Shown: in pieces, positions 25,166 to 32,936 of the stretch
How the letters are laid out: each line of letters opens with the position of its first letter
Position numbering within the stretch: the stretch's first letter is position 1
Assembly: GCF_018413525.1 (NCBI RefSeq)
Contig: NZ_JAHCDD010000047.1
Location: forward strand, 1-46,287
Reading direction: 5' to 3'
Source: Acidovorax sp. CCYZU-2555
GTDB taxonomy: Bacteria; Pseudomonadota; Gammaproteobacteria; Burkholderiales; Burkholderiaceae_C
Length of the DNA: 46,287 bases
Translations under genes and position numbers: made by a program
Notes under the pieces: generated by a model
What the model saw: only the letters and a program-made list of their open reading frames with translations
Databases searched by the model: none
Told to the model about the DNA's origin: nothing

Positions 25166-26350
25166 ATGCAAGTATCGAAACGCGCCCAGCGCATCGAGCC
25201 GTTTTATGTGATGGAAGTGGCCAAGGCGGCGCAAGCCCTGGCACGCGAAGTCGCCGACACCAACGAGCCGATGATCTTCCTGAACATCGGCGAGCCCGAC
25301 TTCACGGCACCGCCGCTGGTGCAGCAGGCCGCGGCGCGCGCCGTCGCGCAAGGCCAGACGCAGTACACGCCGGCCCTGGGCCTGGACGCGCTGCGCGAAC
25401 GCATCAGCCAATGGTATGCACAGCGCTTTGGCGTCGATGTGCCCGCGCGGCGCATCGTCGTCACCGCGGGCGCCTCGGCCGCGCTGCAGCTGGCCTGCCT
25501 GGCGCTGATCGATTCGGGCGACGAAATTCTCATGCCCGACCCGAGCTACCCCTGCAACCGCCACTTCGTGAGCGCGGCGGATGGCAAGGCGGTGCTGATT
25601 CCCACGACGGCCGCCGAGCGCTTTCAGCTCAGCGCCGAAAAAGTCAGCGAGGCCTGGGGCGAGAAGACGCGCGGCGTGCTGCTGGCCTCGCCGTCGAACC
25701 CCACGGGCACATCGATCGCGCCCGACGAACTGCGCCGCATTCACGACGTGGTGCGCGCCCGCGGCGGCCTGACGATCATCGACGAAATCTACCTGGGCCT
25801 GTCGTATGACCCGGCCTACTCCCAGACCGCGCTGGCGCTGGGCGACGACCTGATCAGCATCAACAGCTTCAGCAAATACTTCAACATGACGGGCTGGCGC
25901 CTGGGCTGGATGGTCGTGCCCGAAACGCTGGTGCCGGCCATAGAACGCGTGGCGCAGAACCTGTTCATCTGCGCCAGCACCATTTCCCAGCATGCGGCCC
26001 TGGCCTGCTTCGAGCCCGAGAGCCTGGCCGAGTTCGAGCGCCGCCGCGCCGAGTTCAAGGCCAGACGCGACTATTTTCTTCCCGAGCTGGAGAAGCTGGG
26101 CCTGCGCGTGCCTGTCATGCCCGACGGCGCGTTCTACGCCTGGGCCGACTGCACCGACGCCGCACGCAAGCTGGGCGTCGAAGGCAGCTGGGACTTCGCC
26201 TATGCGCTGATGCAGCGCGCCCACCTGGCGATCACGCCCGGGCGCGATTTCGGCACGGCGCAGACTGCGAACTACGTGCGCTTTTCCACCGCCAACTCCC
26301 TGCCCCAGCTGCAGGAGGCCGTGCGCCGCCTGCGCGCGCTGCTGGGCTGA
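25166..26350 (+). CDS. Class I/II PLP-dependent aminotransferase
   Basis: The 394-residue protein is a fold-type I aminotransferase of the aspartate/alanine transaminase group. It has LNIGEPDFTAPP, YTPALGLDALRE, ASPSNPTGTSI, the PLP-binding Asp/Tyr in IIDEIYLGLSY, and the Schiff-base lysine in SFSKYFNMTGWRLGW. The conserved arginine for the substrate carboxylate lies in NYVRFSTANS. The ATG at 25166 fits the family start; the frame continues upstream through nusB, which is not meaningful. Its substrate is not predictable. It ends 6 bp before ybgC, so it may be the first gene of the tol unit. Confidence 0.88.
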   Translation: MQVSKRAQRIEPFYVMEVAKAAQALAREVADTNEPMIFLNIGEPDFTAPPLVQQAAARAVAQGQTQYTPALGLDALRERISQWYAQRFGVDVPARRIVVTAGASAALQLACLALIDSGDEILMPDPSYPCNRHFVSAADGKAVLIPTTAAERFQLSAEKVSEAWGEKTRGVLLASPSNPTGTSIAPDELRRIHDVVRARGGLTIIDEIYLGLSYDPAYSQTALALGDDLISINSFSKYFNMTGWRLGWMVVPETLVPAIERVAQNLFICASTISQHAALACFEPESLAEFERRRAEFKARRDYFLPELEKLGLRVPVMPDGAFYAWADCTDAARKLGVEGSWDFAYALMQRAHLAITPGRDFGTAQTANYVRFSTANSLPQLQEAVRRLRALLG

Positions 26351-26356
26351 ACGCGC

Positions 26357-26764
26357 ATGGATTTCGCGTTCCCCATTCGCATCTACTGGGAAGACACCGA
26401 TGCCGGCGGCATCGTGTTCTACGCCAACTACCTCAAGTTCTTCGAACGCGCGCGCACCGAGTGGCTGCGTTCGCTGGGACTGGAGCAACAAAAATTACGG
26501 GAACAAACCGGCGGTATGTTTGTCGTAACTCAGGCACAGGTCGATTACCACCGGCCCGCACGCCTGGACGATCAACTTTTGGTTACCGCCCGCTTACAAG
26601 CGAGCGGCCGTGCGTCGTTGACAATACGCCAGCAAGCTTTCCTGCAATCTCCCGCGGACGGTCCGCAATTGCTCAGTGAAGCGTCGATACGCATCGGCTG
26701 GGTCGATGGCGCAAGCATGCGTCCGGTACGAATTCCGATCAGCCTTCTGGAACAACTTTCATGA
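26357..26764 (+). CDS. ybgC: Tol-Pal associated acyl-CoA thioesterase YbgC
   Basis: The 135-residue hotdog-fold thioesterase has the family signature RIYWEDTDAGGIVFYANYLKFFERARTEWL, with the catalytic Asp in EDTDAGG. YbgC hydrolyses short acyl-CoA thioesters and is almost always encoded with the Tol genes. The stop overlaps the tolQ start as ATGA. The later part of the gene (about 26480-26740) is visibly less GC-rich than its neighbours, using many A- and T-ending codons, which may reflect local mutation or transfer. Confidence 0.93.
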   Translation: MDFAFPIRIYWEDTDAGGIVFYANYLKFFERARTEWLRSLGLEQQKLREQTGGMFVVTQAQVDYHRPARLDDQLLVTARLQASGRASLTIRQQAFLQSPADGPQLLSEASIRIGWVDGASMRPVRIPISLLEQLS

Positions 26765-27465
26765 ATTCCCAAAACATGTCCATATTCAGCCTGGTCCTGC
26801 AGGCCAGCTGGGTCGTACAGCTCGTCATGCTGGCCCTGGTGGTCGCATCGGTCGCCAGCTGGGCCGCGATTTTCCGCAAGTCCAGCCTGCTCAAGCGGGT
26901 GCGCGCGTTCAACGACGCGTTCGAACAGGAATTCTGGTCGGGCACCAGCCTCAACGACCTTTATGCGTCGGCCGCGCAGAACGCCAAGCGCGGCGGCCCG
27001 ATGGAGCGGATTTTCGCCAGCGGCATGCGCGAGTACCAGAAGCTGCGCGAACGCCGCATCGGCGATGTCGCCACGCTGATGGACGGCACGCGCCGCGCGA
27101 TGCGCGCGAGCCTGCAGCGCGAGATGGACGAAATCGAAGCCGGCCTGCCGTTTCTCGGCTCGGTCGGTTCGGTCTCGCCCTATGTCGGCCTGTTCGGCAC
27201 GGTGTGGGGCGTGATGCACGCGTTCACGGGCTTTGCCAGCATGGAACAAGTCACGCTGGCCACGGTCGCTCCCGGCATCGCCGAAGCGCTGGTGGCCACG
27301 GCCATGGGTCTGTTCGCCGCGATTCCCGCGGTCACGGCCTATAACCGCTTCGCCCACCAGACCGACCGCGTCGCCAACCAGCTCGACACCTTCATCGAAG
27401 AGTTCTCCAACATCCTGCAGCGCAACGTGGGTTCGACCGCGAGCAGCACCGCGTCCGGCCACTGA
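26761..27465 (+). CDS. tolQ: TolQ, inner-membrane proton-channel subunit
   Basis: TolQ forms, with TolR, the proton channel that powers the Tol-Pal system for outer-membrane constriction during division. The 234-residue protein has three helices: one near residues 15-37, then LPFLGSVGSVSPYVGLFGTVWGVMHAF and VAPGIAEALVATAMGLFAAIPAVTAYN, both classic MotA/TolQ/ExbB signatures. The start overlaps ybgC by 4 bp. tolR follows 21 bp downstream. Confidence 0.95.
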   Translation: MNSQNMSIFSLVLQASWVVQLVMLALVVASVASWAAIFRKSSLLKRVRAFNDAFEQEFWSGTSLNDLYASAAQNAKRGGPMERIFASGMREYQKLRERRIGDVATLMDGTRRAMRASLQREMDEIEAGLPFLGSVGSVSPYVGLFGTVWGVMHAFTGFASMEQVTLATVAPGIAEALVATAMGLFAAIPAVTAYNRFAHQTDRVANQLDTFIEEFSNILQRNVGSTASSTASGH

Positions 27466-27486
27466 GCCGCCACCAGGAGCCCATCC

Positions 27487-27915
27487 ATGCCCGCAGTGTC
27501 TTCACGAGGTGGCCGCCAGCGCCGCACGGTCAACGAAATCAACATGGTGCCCTTCATCGATGTGATGCTGGTGCTGTTGATCATTTTCATGGTGACCGCG
27601 CCCATGCTCACGCCTGGCGCGATCAACGTGCCCAGTGCGGGCAAGGCCTCGCGCCTGCCGACCGAGAACCTGGCGCGCATCCTGATCGAGAAGGACGGCT
27701 CCATCCGTCTCAAGACCGGCAGCAGCGAACAGGTGGTGCGCCTCAACGAGCTGGGCGCAGCCGCCAAGGCCTGGCAGGCCCAGCAGCCCGAGGACAGCGC
27801 CGTCGTCATTTCCGCCGACAAGACACTCAGCTATGACACCGTCATGCAGACCATGGGTCAATTGCAGCGCGCGGGCGTGAAGCGCGTCGCACTCGACGTC
27901 AAATCCAGCCAGTAA
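27487..27915 (+). CDS. tolR: TolR, inner-membrane proton-channel subunit
   Basis: The 142-residue ExbD/TolR protein has a cytoplasmic start (RGGRQRRTVNEINMVPFIDVMLVLLIIFMVTAPML) whose transmembrane helix holds the essential Asp (FIDVMLVLLIIF). The periplasmic domain (about 40-142) includes VVISADKTLSYDTVMQTM. It acts with TolQ. The ATG at 27487 follows CAGGAG at 6-7 nt. It precedes tolA by 29 bp. Confidence 0.95.
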   Translation: MPAVSSRGGRQRRTVNEINMVPFIDVMLVLLIIFMVTAPMLTPGAINVPSAGKASRLPTENLARILIEKDGSIRLKTGSSEQVVRLNELGAAAKAWQAQQPEDSAVVISADKTLSYDTVMQTMGQLQRAGVKRVALDVKSSQ

Positions 27916-27944
27916 ACCCGGCCGTCCCCAGATCCTTGCCCTCC

Positions 27945-29078
27945 ATGTCCCGACCGCCAGAACACGACCCCTTCGCCCCGCCCCCTCCTCCGCCGCGCCT
28001 GCGCGCGTGGCTTCTGGCGATCGTGGCGCACGGCCTGCTCGTGGCGGCAATGCTCTGGGCCGTGCGCATGCCGCCCGCAATGCAGGAGGCCGCGATCGAG
28101 GCCGAGCTCTGGTCCGCCCTGCCCCAGGAAGCCGCGCCGCCGGCGCCCACGCCCGAGCCAACGCCTGCGCCCCCGCCGGAAGTGAAGCCCGAGCCGCCAC
28201 CGCCGCCGCCACCTCCTCCGGTCGTCGTGCCGCCGCCGCCACCACCGCCACCCGTGGTGCAAAAGGACGACGACCACGAAGCCGAAATTGCGCTCGAGCG
28301 CAAGAAAAAGCGCGAAGAGGCGCAAAAGCTCGAACGCGAAAAGGCCGAGAAGGCGGAAAAAGCCGATCGCGAACGCGAGGAAAAAGCACGCGAACGCCGT
28401 GAAAAGCTTGCCGAAGAGCGCAAGGAACGCCTGGAAAAGGAAAAGGCCGACAAGGCCGAGCAGGCAAAAATAGACAAGGCGGAGAAAGCCAAGGCCGAGA
28501 AAGCCGAGAAGGCCAAGGCCGAGCGCGAAGAAAAAGCGCGCGCCGAAAAAGCCGAGAAGGCGGAGAAGGAAGAAAAAGCCAAGGCAGACAAGGCCAAGGC
28601 CGAAAAAGCAGCCGCGGAGAAAGCCGCTGCCGACAAGCGCAAGAAGGAAGACGCGGCCAAGGAAGCCAAGGCCGCCGAAGCGCGCCGCGCCGAGAACCTG
28701 CGCCGCATGCAAGGCTTGGCCGGTGCGGGCTCCGACGACTCCAAGGGCAGCGCCGAACGCGGCAGCAGCCCCAACCAGGGCCAGGGCAACGGCTCCTCGT
28801 CGGGCGGGCCTTCGGCCGGTTACGGCGCCAAGGTCGCGGCCAAGGTCAAGCCCAATATCGTCTACCCCGACGATGTGGCCGGCAACCCGCGCGCCGAAGT
28901 CGCGGTGCGCACTTCGCCCGACGGCACCATCGTCAGCGTGCGCGTGACCCAGTCCAGCGGCAATGCCGCCTGGGACCAGGCCGTGGTGCGCGCGCTGCAC
29001 AAGACCGACACGCTGCCGCGGGATACCGATGGGCGGGTGCCGAGTTCGCTGACGATTGGGTTCAGGCCAAGGGATTAA
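27945..29078 (+). CDS. tolA: TolA, energy-transducing envelope protein
   Basis: TolA links the inner-membrane TolQR motor to Pal in the outer membrane. The 377-residue protein has a short cytoplasmic Pro-rich start, one helix near residues 21-40 (WLLAIVAHGLLVAAMLWAV), a Pro-rich linker, a long charged helical domain of Lys/Glu/Ala repeats (KAEKAEKAKAE type, about 115-265), and a C-terminal TonB/TolA fold (about 280-377) with KPNIVYPDDVAGNP. The ATG at 27945 is preferred to the in-frame TTG at 27936. tolB and pal, which usually follow, are absent here. Confidence 0.93.
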   Translation: MSRPPEHDPFAPPPPPPRLRAWLLAIVAHGLLVAAMLWAVRMPPAMQEAAIEAELWSALPQEAAPPAPTPEPTPAPPPEVKPEPPPPPPPPPVVVPPPPPPPPVVQKDDDHEAEIALERKKKREEAQKLEREKAEKAEKADREREEKARERREKLAEERKERLEKEKADKAEQAKIDKAEKAKAEKAEKAKAEREEKARAEKAEKAEKEEKAKADKAKAEKAAAEKAAADKRKKEDAAKEAKAAEARRAENLRRMQGLAGAGSDDSKGSAERGSSPNQGQGNGSSSGGPSAGYGAKVAAKVKPNIVYPDDVAGNPRAEVAVRTSPDGTIVSVRVTQSSGNAAWDQAVVRALHKTDTLPRDTDGRVPSSLTIGFRPRD

Positions 29079-29117
29079 GCGCATGCTTGATTTCTAAAGC
29101 AGAACGTTCATCCTTCG

Positions 29118-29144
29118 AAAAGCTCTCAAGAAACAGCTTTTTTT
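29118..29144 (+). terminator. Probable rho-independent terminator of tol operon
   Basis: AAAAGCT and AGCTTTT form a 7-bp stem with a 10-nt loop, followed by a T-run, 40 bp after the tolA stop. The stem is AT-rich, so the strength is uncertain, but its position fits the end of a ybgC-tolQRA transcript. Confidence 0.5.
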
Positions 29145-29206
29145 GTCAAATAAATCAATGACTTAGAAGGTGGTCGGATTTTGGCAAAAGGCGGCAAAAC
29201 AGTGAC

Positions 29207-29470
29207 CCGTTCGTGGTGAGCCTCCCTGGCCGGGCGCGTCGCACCATGAACGGCCTGTCCTCATGCCTTGAGCGCAGGCCGTTCACCCTTCGACGGGCTC
29301 AGGGCGAACGGGAATTTTGAAGCCCGCTATTTCTTTTGAGCGCCTTGCGAGACCCCGTCTCGCTTACCCCGCTCAGGACGAACGGGGGGAGAGCAACTCG
29401 CTACCCCCTCGGGTATAACTCGCCAACGCCGTTCGCCCTGAGCCTCCCTGCGCGGGCAGGTCGAAGGGCG
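29207..29470. repeat. REP-like repeat cluster (CCGTTCGCCCTGAG family)
   Basis: The 487-bp gap 29079-29565 holds several copies of an intergenic repeat with core CCGTTCGCCCTGAGC...TCGAAGGGCGAACGG. Copies lie at 29207-29253, 29277-29312, a partial one near 29371-29388 and 29429-29470. Two carry the same additional loop sequence, CTCCCTG followed by GC-rich bases. Another copy is at 39045-39090. Such palindromic units are common in Burkholderiales intergenic DNA. No coding sequence is supported between the terminator and the next start. Confidence 0.75.
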
Positions 29471-29565
29471 TTTGAGGGCGGGCGCTGCGCGCGACTTTGC
29501 CCTATACCCGGCAGTTTCAGGCCATGACCGCCACCCGATTTCTCCCAATCGGAGACAATTGCGCC

Positions 29566-30930
29566 ATGCCTCTCAAAGCCCCCGAACTTCTGCTGCCTGC
29601 CGGCTCGCTCGACAAGATGCGCGCCGCCTATGATTTTGGCGCCGACGCCATCTACGCGGGCCAGCCCCGCTACTCGCTGCGCGCGCGCAATAACGAGTTC
29701 CGTCTCGAACAGATCGGCCAGGGCATTGCCGAAGCCCATGCCCGTGGCAAGAAATTCTTTGTCACCAGCAATCTGCTGCCGCACAACGACAAGGTGCGCA
29801 CCTATCTGCGCGACATGGAGCCCGTGATCGCGTTCAAGCCTGACGCGCTGATCATGGCCGATCCCGGCCTGATGATGATGGTGCGCGAGAAGTGGCCCGA
29901 AGTGCCGATTCACATCTCGGTGCAGGCCAATACCGTCAACTATGCAGCCGTCAAGTTCTGGCAGCGCATGGGCATTGCCCGCATCATCCTGTCGCGCGAA
30001 CTGAGCCTGGACGAAATCGAGAAGATCCGCCAGGAATGCCCCGACATGGAACTCGAGGTGTTCGTGCACGGCGCGCTGTGTATCGCCTACTCGGGCCGCT
30101 GCCTGCTGTCGGGCTACTTCAACCGCCGCGATCCCAACCAGGGCACCTGCACCAACGCCTGCCGCTGGAACTACGCGACCCAGGAGACCGCGGTCGACCC
30201 GAACACCGGTGAAGCCATGCCGCTGAAGATGGAAGGCGACTTCGACTTCGCCAAGGCCCAGCAGGAAGCCGAAACCGGCTTCTCGGCCTGCAGCAGCGAG
30301 CCGCGCCATCCCAAGGCCGACAATGTGTACCTGCTCGAAGAGCAAGGCCGTCCCGGCGAGCTGATGCCCATCATGGAAGATGAGCATGGCACCTACATCA
30401 TGAACAGCAAGGACCTGCGCGCCATCGAGCACATCGACCGCCTGACCAAGATCGGCGTCGATTCGCTGAAGATCGAAGGCCGCACCAAGTCGCTGTACTA
30501 CGTCTCGCGCACTGCCCAGACCTATCGCCGCGCCATCGACGACGCCGTCGCCGGCCGTCCGTTCAACCCGAACCTGATCACCGAACTCGAAGGCCTGGCC
30601 AACCGCGGCTACACCAGCGGCTTCCTCGAACGCCGCCCCGCGCAGGACTACCAGAACTACGAGACCGGCCACTCGGTGCTGCAGCGCAGCCACTTCGTCG
30701 GCGAAGTGCGCGGCTGGGCCGACGGCCTGGCCGAGATCGAGACCAAGAACCGCTTCTCCGTGGGCGACACGCTGGAAATCATCCACCCCAGCGGCAACCG
30801 CCAGGTGCTGCTCGAGAAGATGTTCAACCTGGAAGGCGAACCCGTGACCGTTGCCCAGGGTAATCCAGTCCGCGTGCGCATTCCGCTCGAAGGCCCGGTC
30901 GACGGCGCCTTGATTGCCCGCCTGCTCTGA
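29566..30930 (+). CDS. yegQ: U32 peptidase-like tRNA hydroxylation protein TrhP/YegQ
   Basis: YegQ (TrhP) is a U32 family protein needed for prephenate-dependent formation of 5-hydroxyuridine in tRNA anticodons. The 454-residue length matches E. coli (453). It starts with KAPELLLPAGSLDKMRAAYDFGADAIYAG and has the U32 signature EVFVHGALCIAYSGRCLLSGY followed by cysteines in NQGTCTNACRW, which are probably Fe-S or metal ligands. The ATG at 29566 fits the family start; in-frame ATGs upstream lie in repeat DNA. A strong terminator follows, so it is probably monocistronic. Confidence 0.93.
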   Translation: MPLKAPELLLPAGSLDKMRAAYDFGADAIYAGQPRYSLRARNNEFRLEQIGQGIAEAHARGKKFFVTSNLLPHNDKVRTYLRDMEPVIAFKPDALIMADPGLMMMVREKWPEVPIHISVQANTVNYAAVKFWQRMGIARIILSRELSLDEIEKIRQECPDMELEVFVHGALCIAYSGRCLLSGYFNRRDPNQGTCTNACRWNYATQETAVDPNTGEAMPLKMEGDFDFAKAQQEAETGFSACSSEPRHPKADNVYLLEEQGRPGELMPIMEDEHGTYIMNSKDLRAIEHIDRLTKIGVDSLKIEGRTKSLYYVSRTAQTYRRAIDDAVAGRPFNPNLITELEGLANRGYTSGFLERRPAQDYQNYETGHSVLQRSHFVGEVRGWADGLAEIETKNRFSVGDTLEIIHPSGNRQVLLEKMFNLEGEPVTVAQGNPVRVRIPLEGPVDGALIARLL

Positions 30931-30958
30931 GCCGGCGGCACAGTCCACCCTACCCTGT

Positions 30959-30987
30959 GGGCTGCTTTTGCAGCCCCTTTCTTTTTT
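30959..30987 (+). terminator. Rho-independent terminator after yegQ
   Basis: GGGCTGC-TTTT-GCAGCCC forms a perfect 7-bp stem and tetraloop followed by CTTTCTTTTTT. It separates yegQ from the ParB-like gene starting at 31001. Confidence 0.9.
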
Positions 30988-31000
30988 CTGCGTACGCCCC

Positions 31001-31795
31001 ATGAATATTGTTGTCAACGAAGAACTCAAGGCCTACATCGATCCGCTGAGCGCCGATGAACACGAAGCGCTGGAGCGCAGCATTCTTGCCGAAGGCTGCC
31101 GCGACGCGCTGGTGCTGTGGGGCGATCTGCTGGTCGACGGCCACAACCGCCACGGCATCTGCGTCAAGCACGGCCTGCCGTTCGAGACCGTGCAGGCCAC
31201 GCATTTCCAGAACATGGACGATGTCCACCTCTGGATGATCGACCAGCACCTGGGCCGGCGCAGCGTGTCCGACTTCCAGCGCGGCGTGCTCGCGCTGCGC
31301 AAGCGCGAAATCGTCGCCGCGCGCCGCGCCAAGGCCGCGGAACACGCGCCCGCGCCCAGCGACGCCGCGCCGGCCGAGCCCACGGCCGACGACCAGGCGA
31401 TGGCCACGCGCGAGGCGCTGGCCCGCGTCGCGCGCCTGAGCAGCACCCAGGTCAAGCAGATCGAGACCATCCAGCAGAAAGCCACGCCCGAAGTCGTCGC
31501 TGCCGTCAAGGCCGGCGACATTTCGATCAACGCCGCCGCCGCCGTGGCCCAGCTGCCCGCCGAAGAACAGGTGGCAGCCGCTGCCGCGGGTAAAGACGAA
31601 CTCAAGCAGGCCGCCAAGCGCGTGCGTGAATCCAAGAAGAAGCCGCGCGACGAAAGCGCGGGCGACGACGCCCCGGCCGAAGAGCGCGTGGATGTCGCCG
31701 CCTTGCAGCAGCGCGTCGAGACGCTGGAGCAGGAAAATGGCATGCTGCGCCAGCAGATCAAGGCCTTGCAGGAATTGCTGCAAGAAAAGGCCTGA
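31001..31795 (+). CDS. ParB/plasmid-partition-like protein (orphan)
   Basis: The 264-residue protein starts with a ParB/Srx-like fold (LKAYIDPLSADEHEALERSILAEGCRDALVLWGDLLVDGHNRHGIC), the nucleotide/DNA-interaction module of ParB/Spo0J. A helical middle region follows with possible HTH-like repeats (STQVKQIETIQQKATPEVVAAVKAGDISINAAAAVA). The C-terminal 35 residues form a coiled coil (LQQRVETLEQENGMLRQQIKALQELLQ). No parA or parS is nearby, so it is more likely a chromosomal orphan than a partition gene. The ATG at 31001 lies just after the yegQ terminator, and its role is unknown. Confidence 0.8.
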   Translation: MNIVVNEELKAYIDPLSADEHEALERSILAEGCRDALVLWGDLLVDGHNRHGICVKHGLPFETVQATHFQNMDDVHLWMIDQHLGRRSVSDFQRGVLALRKREIVAARRAKAAEHAPAPSDAAPAEPTADDQAMATREALARVARLSSTQVKQIETIQQKATPEVVAAVKAGDISINAAAAVAQLPAEEQVAAAAAGKDELKQAAKRVRESKKKPRDESAGDDAPAEERVDVAALQQRVETLEQENGMLRQQIKALQELLQEKA

Positions 31796-31826
31796 TCTTT
31801 TTTCCTTTTCTTTTTCACGGGATGCC

Positions 31827-32936
31827 ATGACCGCCTTGTTCTCTCCCCTGCCCCTGGGCAACGTCGAACTGTCCAACCGCATCGTGATCGCGCCGATGTG
31901 CACCTACAGCGCCCACGAAGGCGGTGCGACCGACTGGCATCTGATGCACTACGGCCAGTTGGCCCAGTCGGGCGCGGGCCTGCTGATCGTCGAATCGACG
32001 GCCGTCGAAGCCATGGGCCGCATCAGCCCCTGGGACCTGGGACTGTGGAGCGATGCGAACGAAGCCGCGATGCGCCCCGTGATCGAACATGTGCGCCGCT
32101 TCAGCGACATCAAGCTGGGCGTGCAGCTCAACCATGCAGGCCGCAAGGCCTCGAGCCTGCAGCCCTGGGCCGGCGGCGGCCCGCTGCCCCAGGACCAGCG
32201 CTGGCCCACGGTGGGCCCGAGCGCGCTGTCGGCTGCGCCCGAAGTGCCCACGCCCGCAGCCGCGACGCTGGCCGATCTGGTGCGCATCAAGAAAGCCTTG
32301 GTGGACGCCGCGCTGCGCGCGCAGCGCCTGGGCTATGACCTGATCGAACTGCACGCGGCCCATGGCTATCTGCTGCACCAGTTCCTGTCGCCGCTGAGCA
32401 ATCAGCGCAGCGACAACTATGGCGGCAGCCTGGAGAACCGCCTGCGCCTGCTGCTCGAAGTGTTCGCCGCGGTGCGCGCGGCGCTGCCCGACAGCATTCC
32501 CGTGGGCGTGCGCATTTCGGCCATGGACTGGATAGAAGGCGGCTGGGATGTCGAACAGAGCGCGGTGCTGGCCAAAGAACTGCAGGCGCTGGGCTCGGCC
32601 TTCCTGCATGTGTCCAGCGGCGGGCTGAGCCCGGCGCAGAAGATTCCCGTGGGCCCGGGCTACCAGCTGCCGCTGGCGCGCGCGCTGCGCGCCCAGCTCA
32701 CCACGCCCGTGATCGGCGTGGGCCTGATCACCGATCCGCTGCAGGCCCAGGCCGCGCTCGATGCGGGCGATGCCGACGCGATCGCGATCGCGCGCGCCGC
32801 GCTGTACAACCCCCGTTGGCCCTGGCATGCGGCCCAGGTGCTGGGCGCCCAGGTAACGGCATCGGCGCAATATCTGCGCTGCCAGCCGCATGGCGCGGGC
32901 GCGCTGTTCGCGCCGCGGGTGCCGGTTGCGGCCTAG
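31827..32936 (+). CDS. NADH:flavin oxidoreductase, old yellow enzyme (YqjM/XenA-like)
   Basis: The 369-residue FMN protein is an ene-reductase of the YqjM-like class. Visible family features are SNRIVIAPMCTYSA with the class-typical Cys, LMHYGQLAQSGAGLLIVE, QLNHAGRKAS, the active-site HAAHGYLLHQFLSPLSNQR, and GVRISAMDWIEGGW. It reduces activated C=C bonds or acts on xenobiotics with NAD(P)H. The ATG at 31827 is the second of two overlapping ATGs; the first is out of frame. The 3' end overlaps the following regulator gene by 47 bp. Confidence 0.92.
   Translation: MTALFSPLPLGNVELSNRIVIAPMCTYSAHEGGATDWHLMHYGQLAQSGAGLLIVESTAVEAMGRISPWDLGLWSDANEAAMRPVIEHVRRFSDIKLGVQLNHAGRKASSLQPWAGGGPLPQDQRWPTVGPSALSAAPEVPTPAAATLADLVRIKKALVDAALRAQRLGYDLIELHAAHGYLLHQFLSPLSNQRSDNYGGSLENRLRLLLEVFAAVRAALPDSIPVGVRISAMDWIEGGWDVEQSAVLAKELQALGSAFLHVSSGGLSPAQKIPVGPGYQLPLARALRAQLTTPVIGVGLITDPLQAQAALDAGDADAIAIARAALYNPRWPWHAAQVLGAQVTASAQYLRCQPHGAGALFAPRVPVAA

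Noticed and set aside
28260..28700. Repeat-like KAEK tract as a microsatellite or recombination hot spot
   Set aside because: It is the normal helical domain of TolA; the codons vary and the reading frame is intact.
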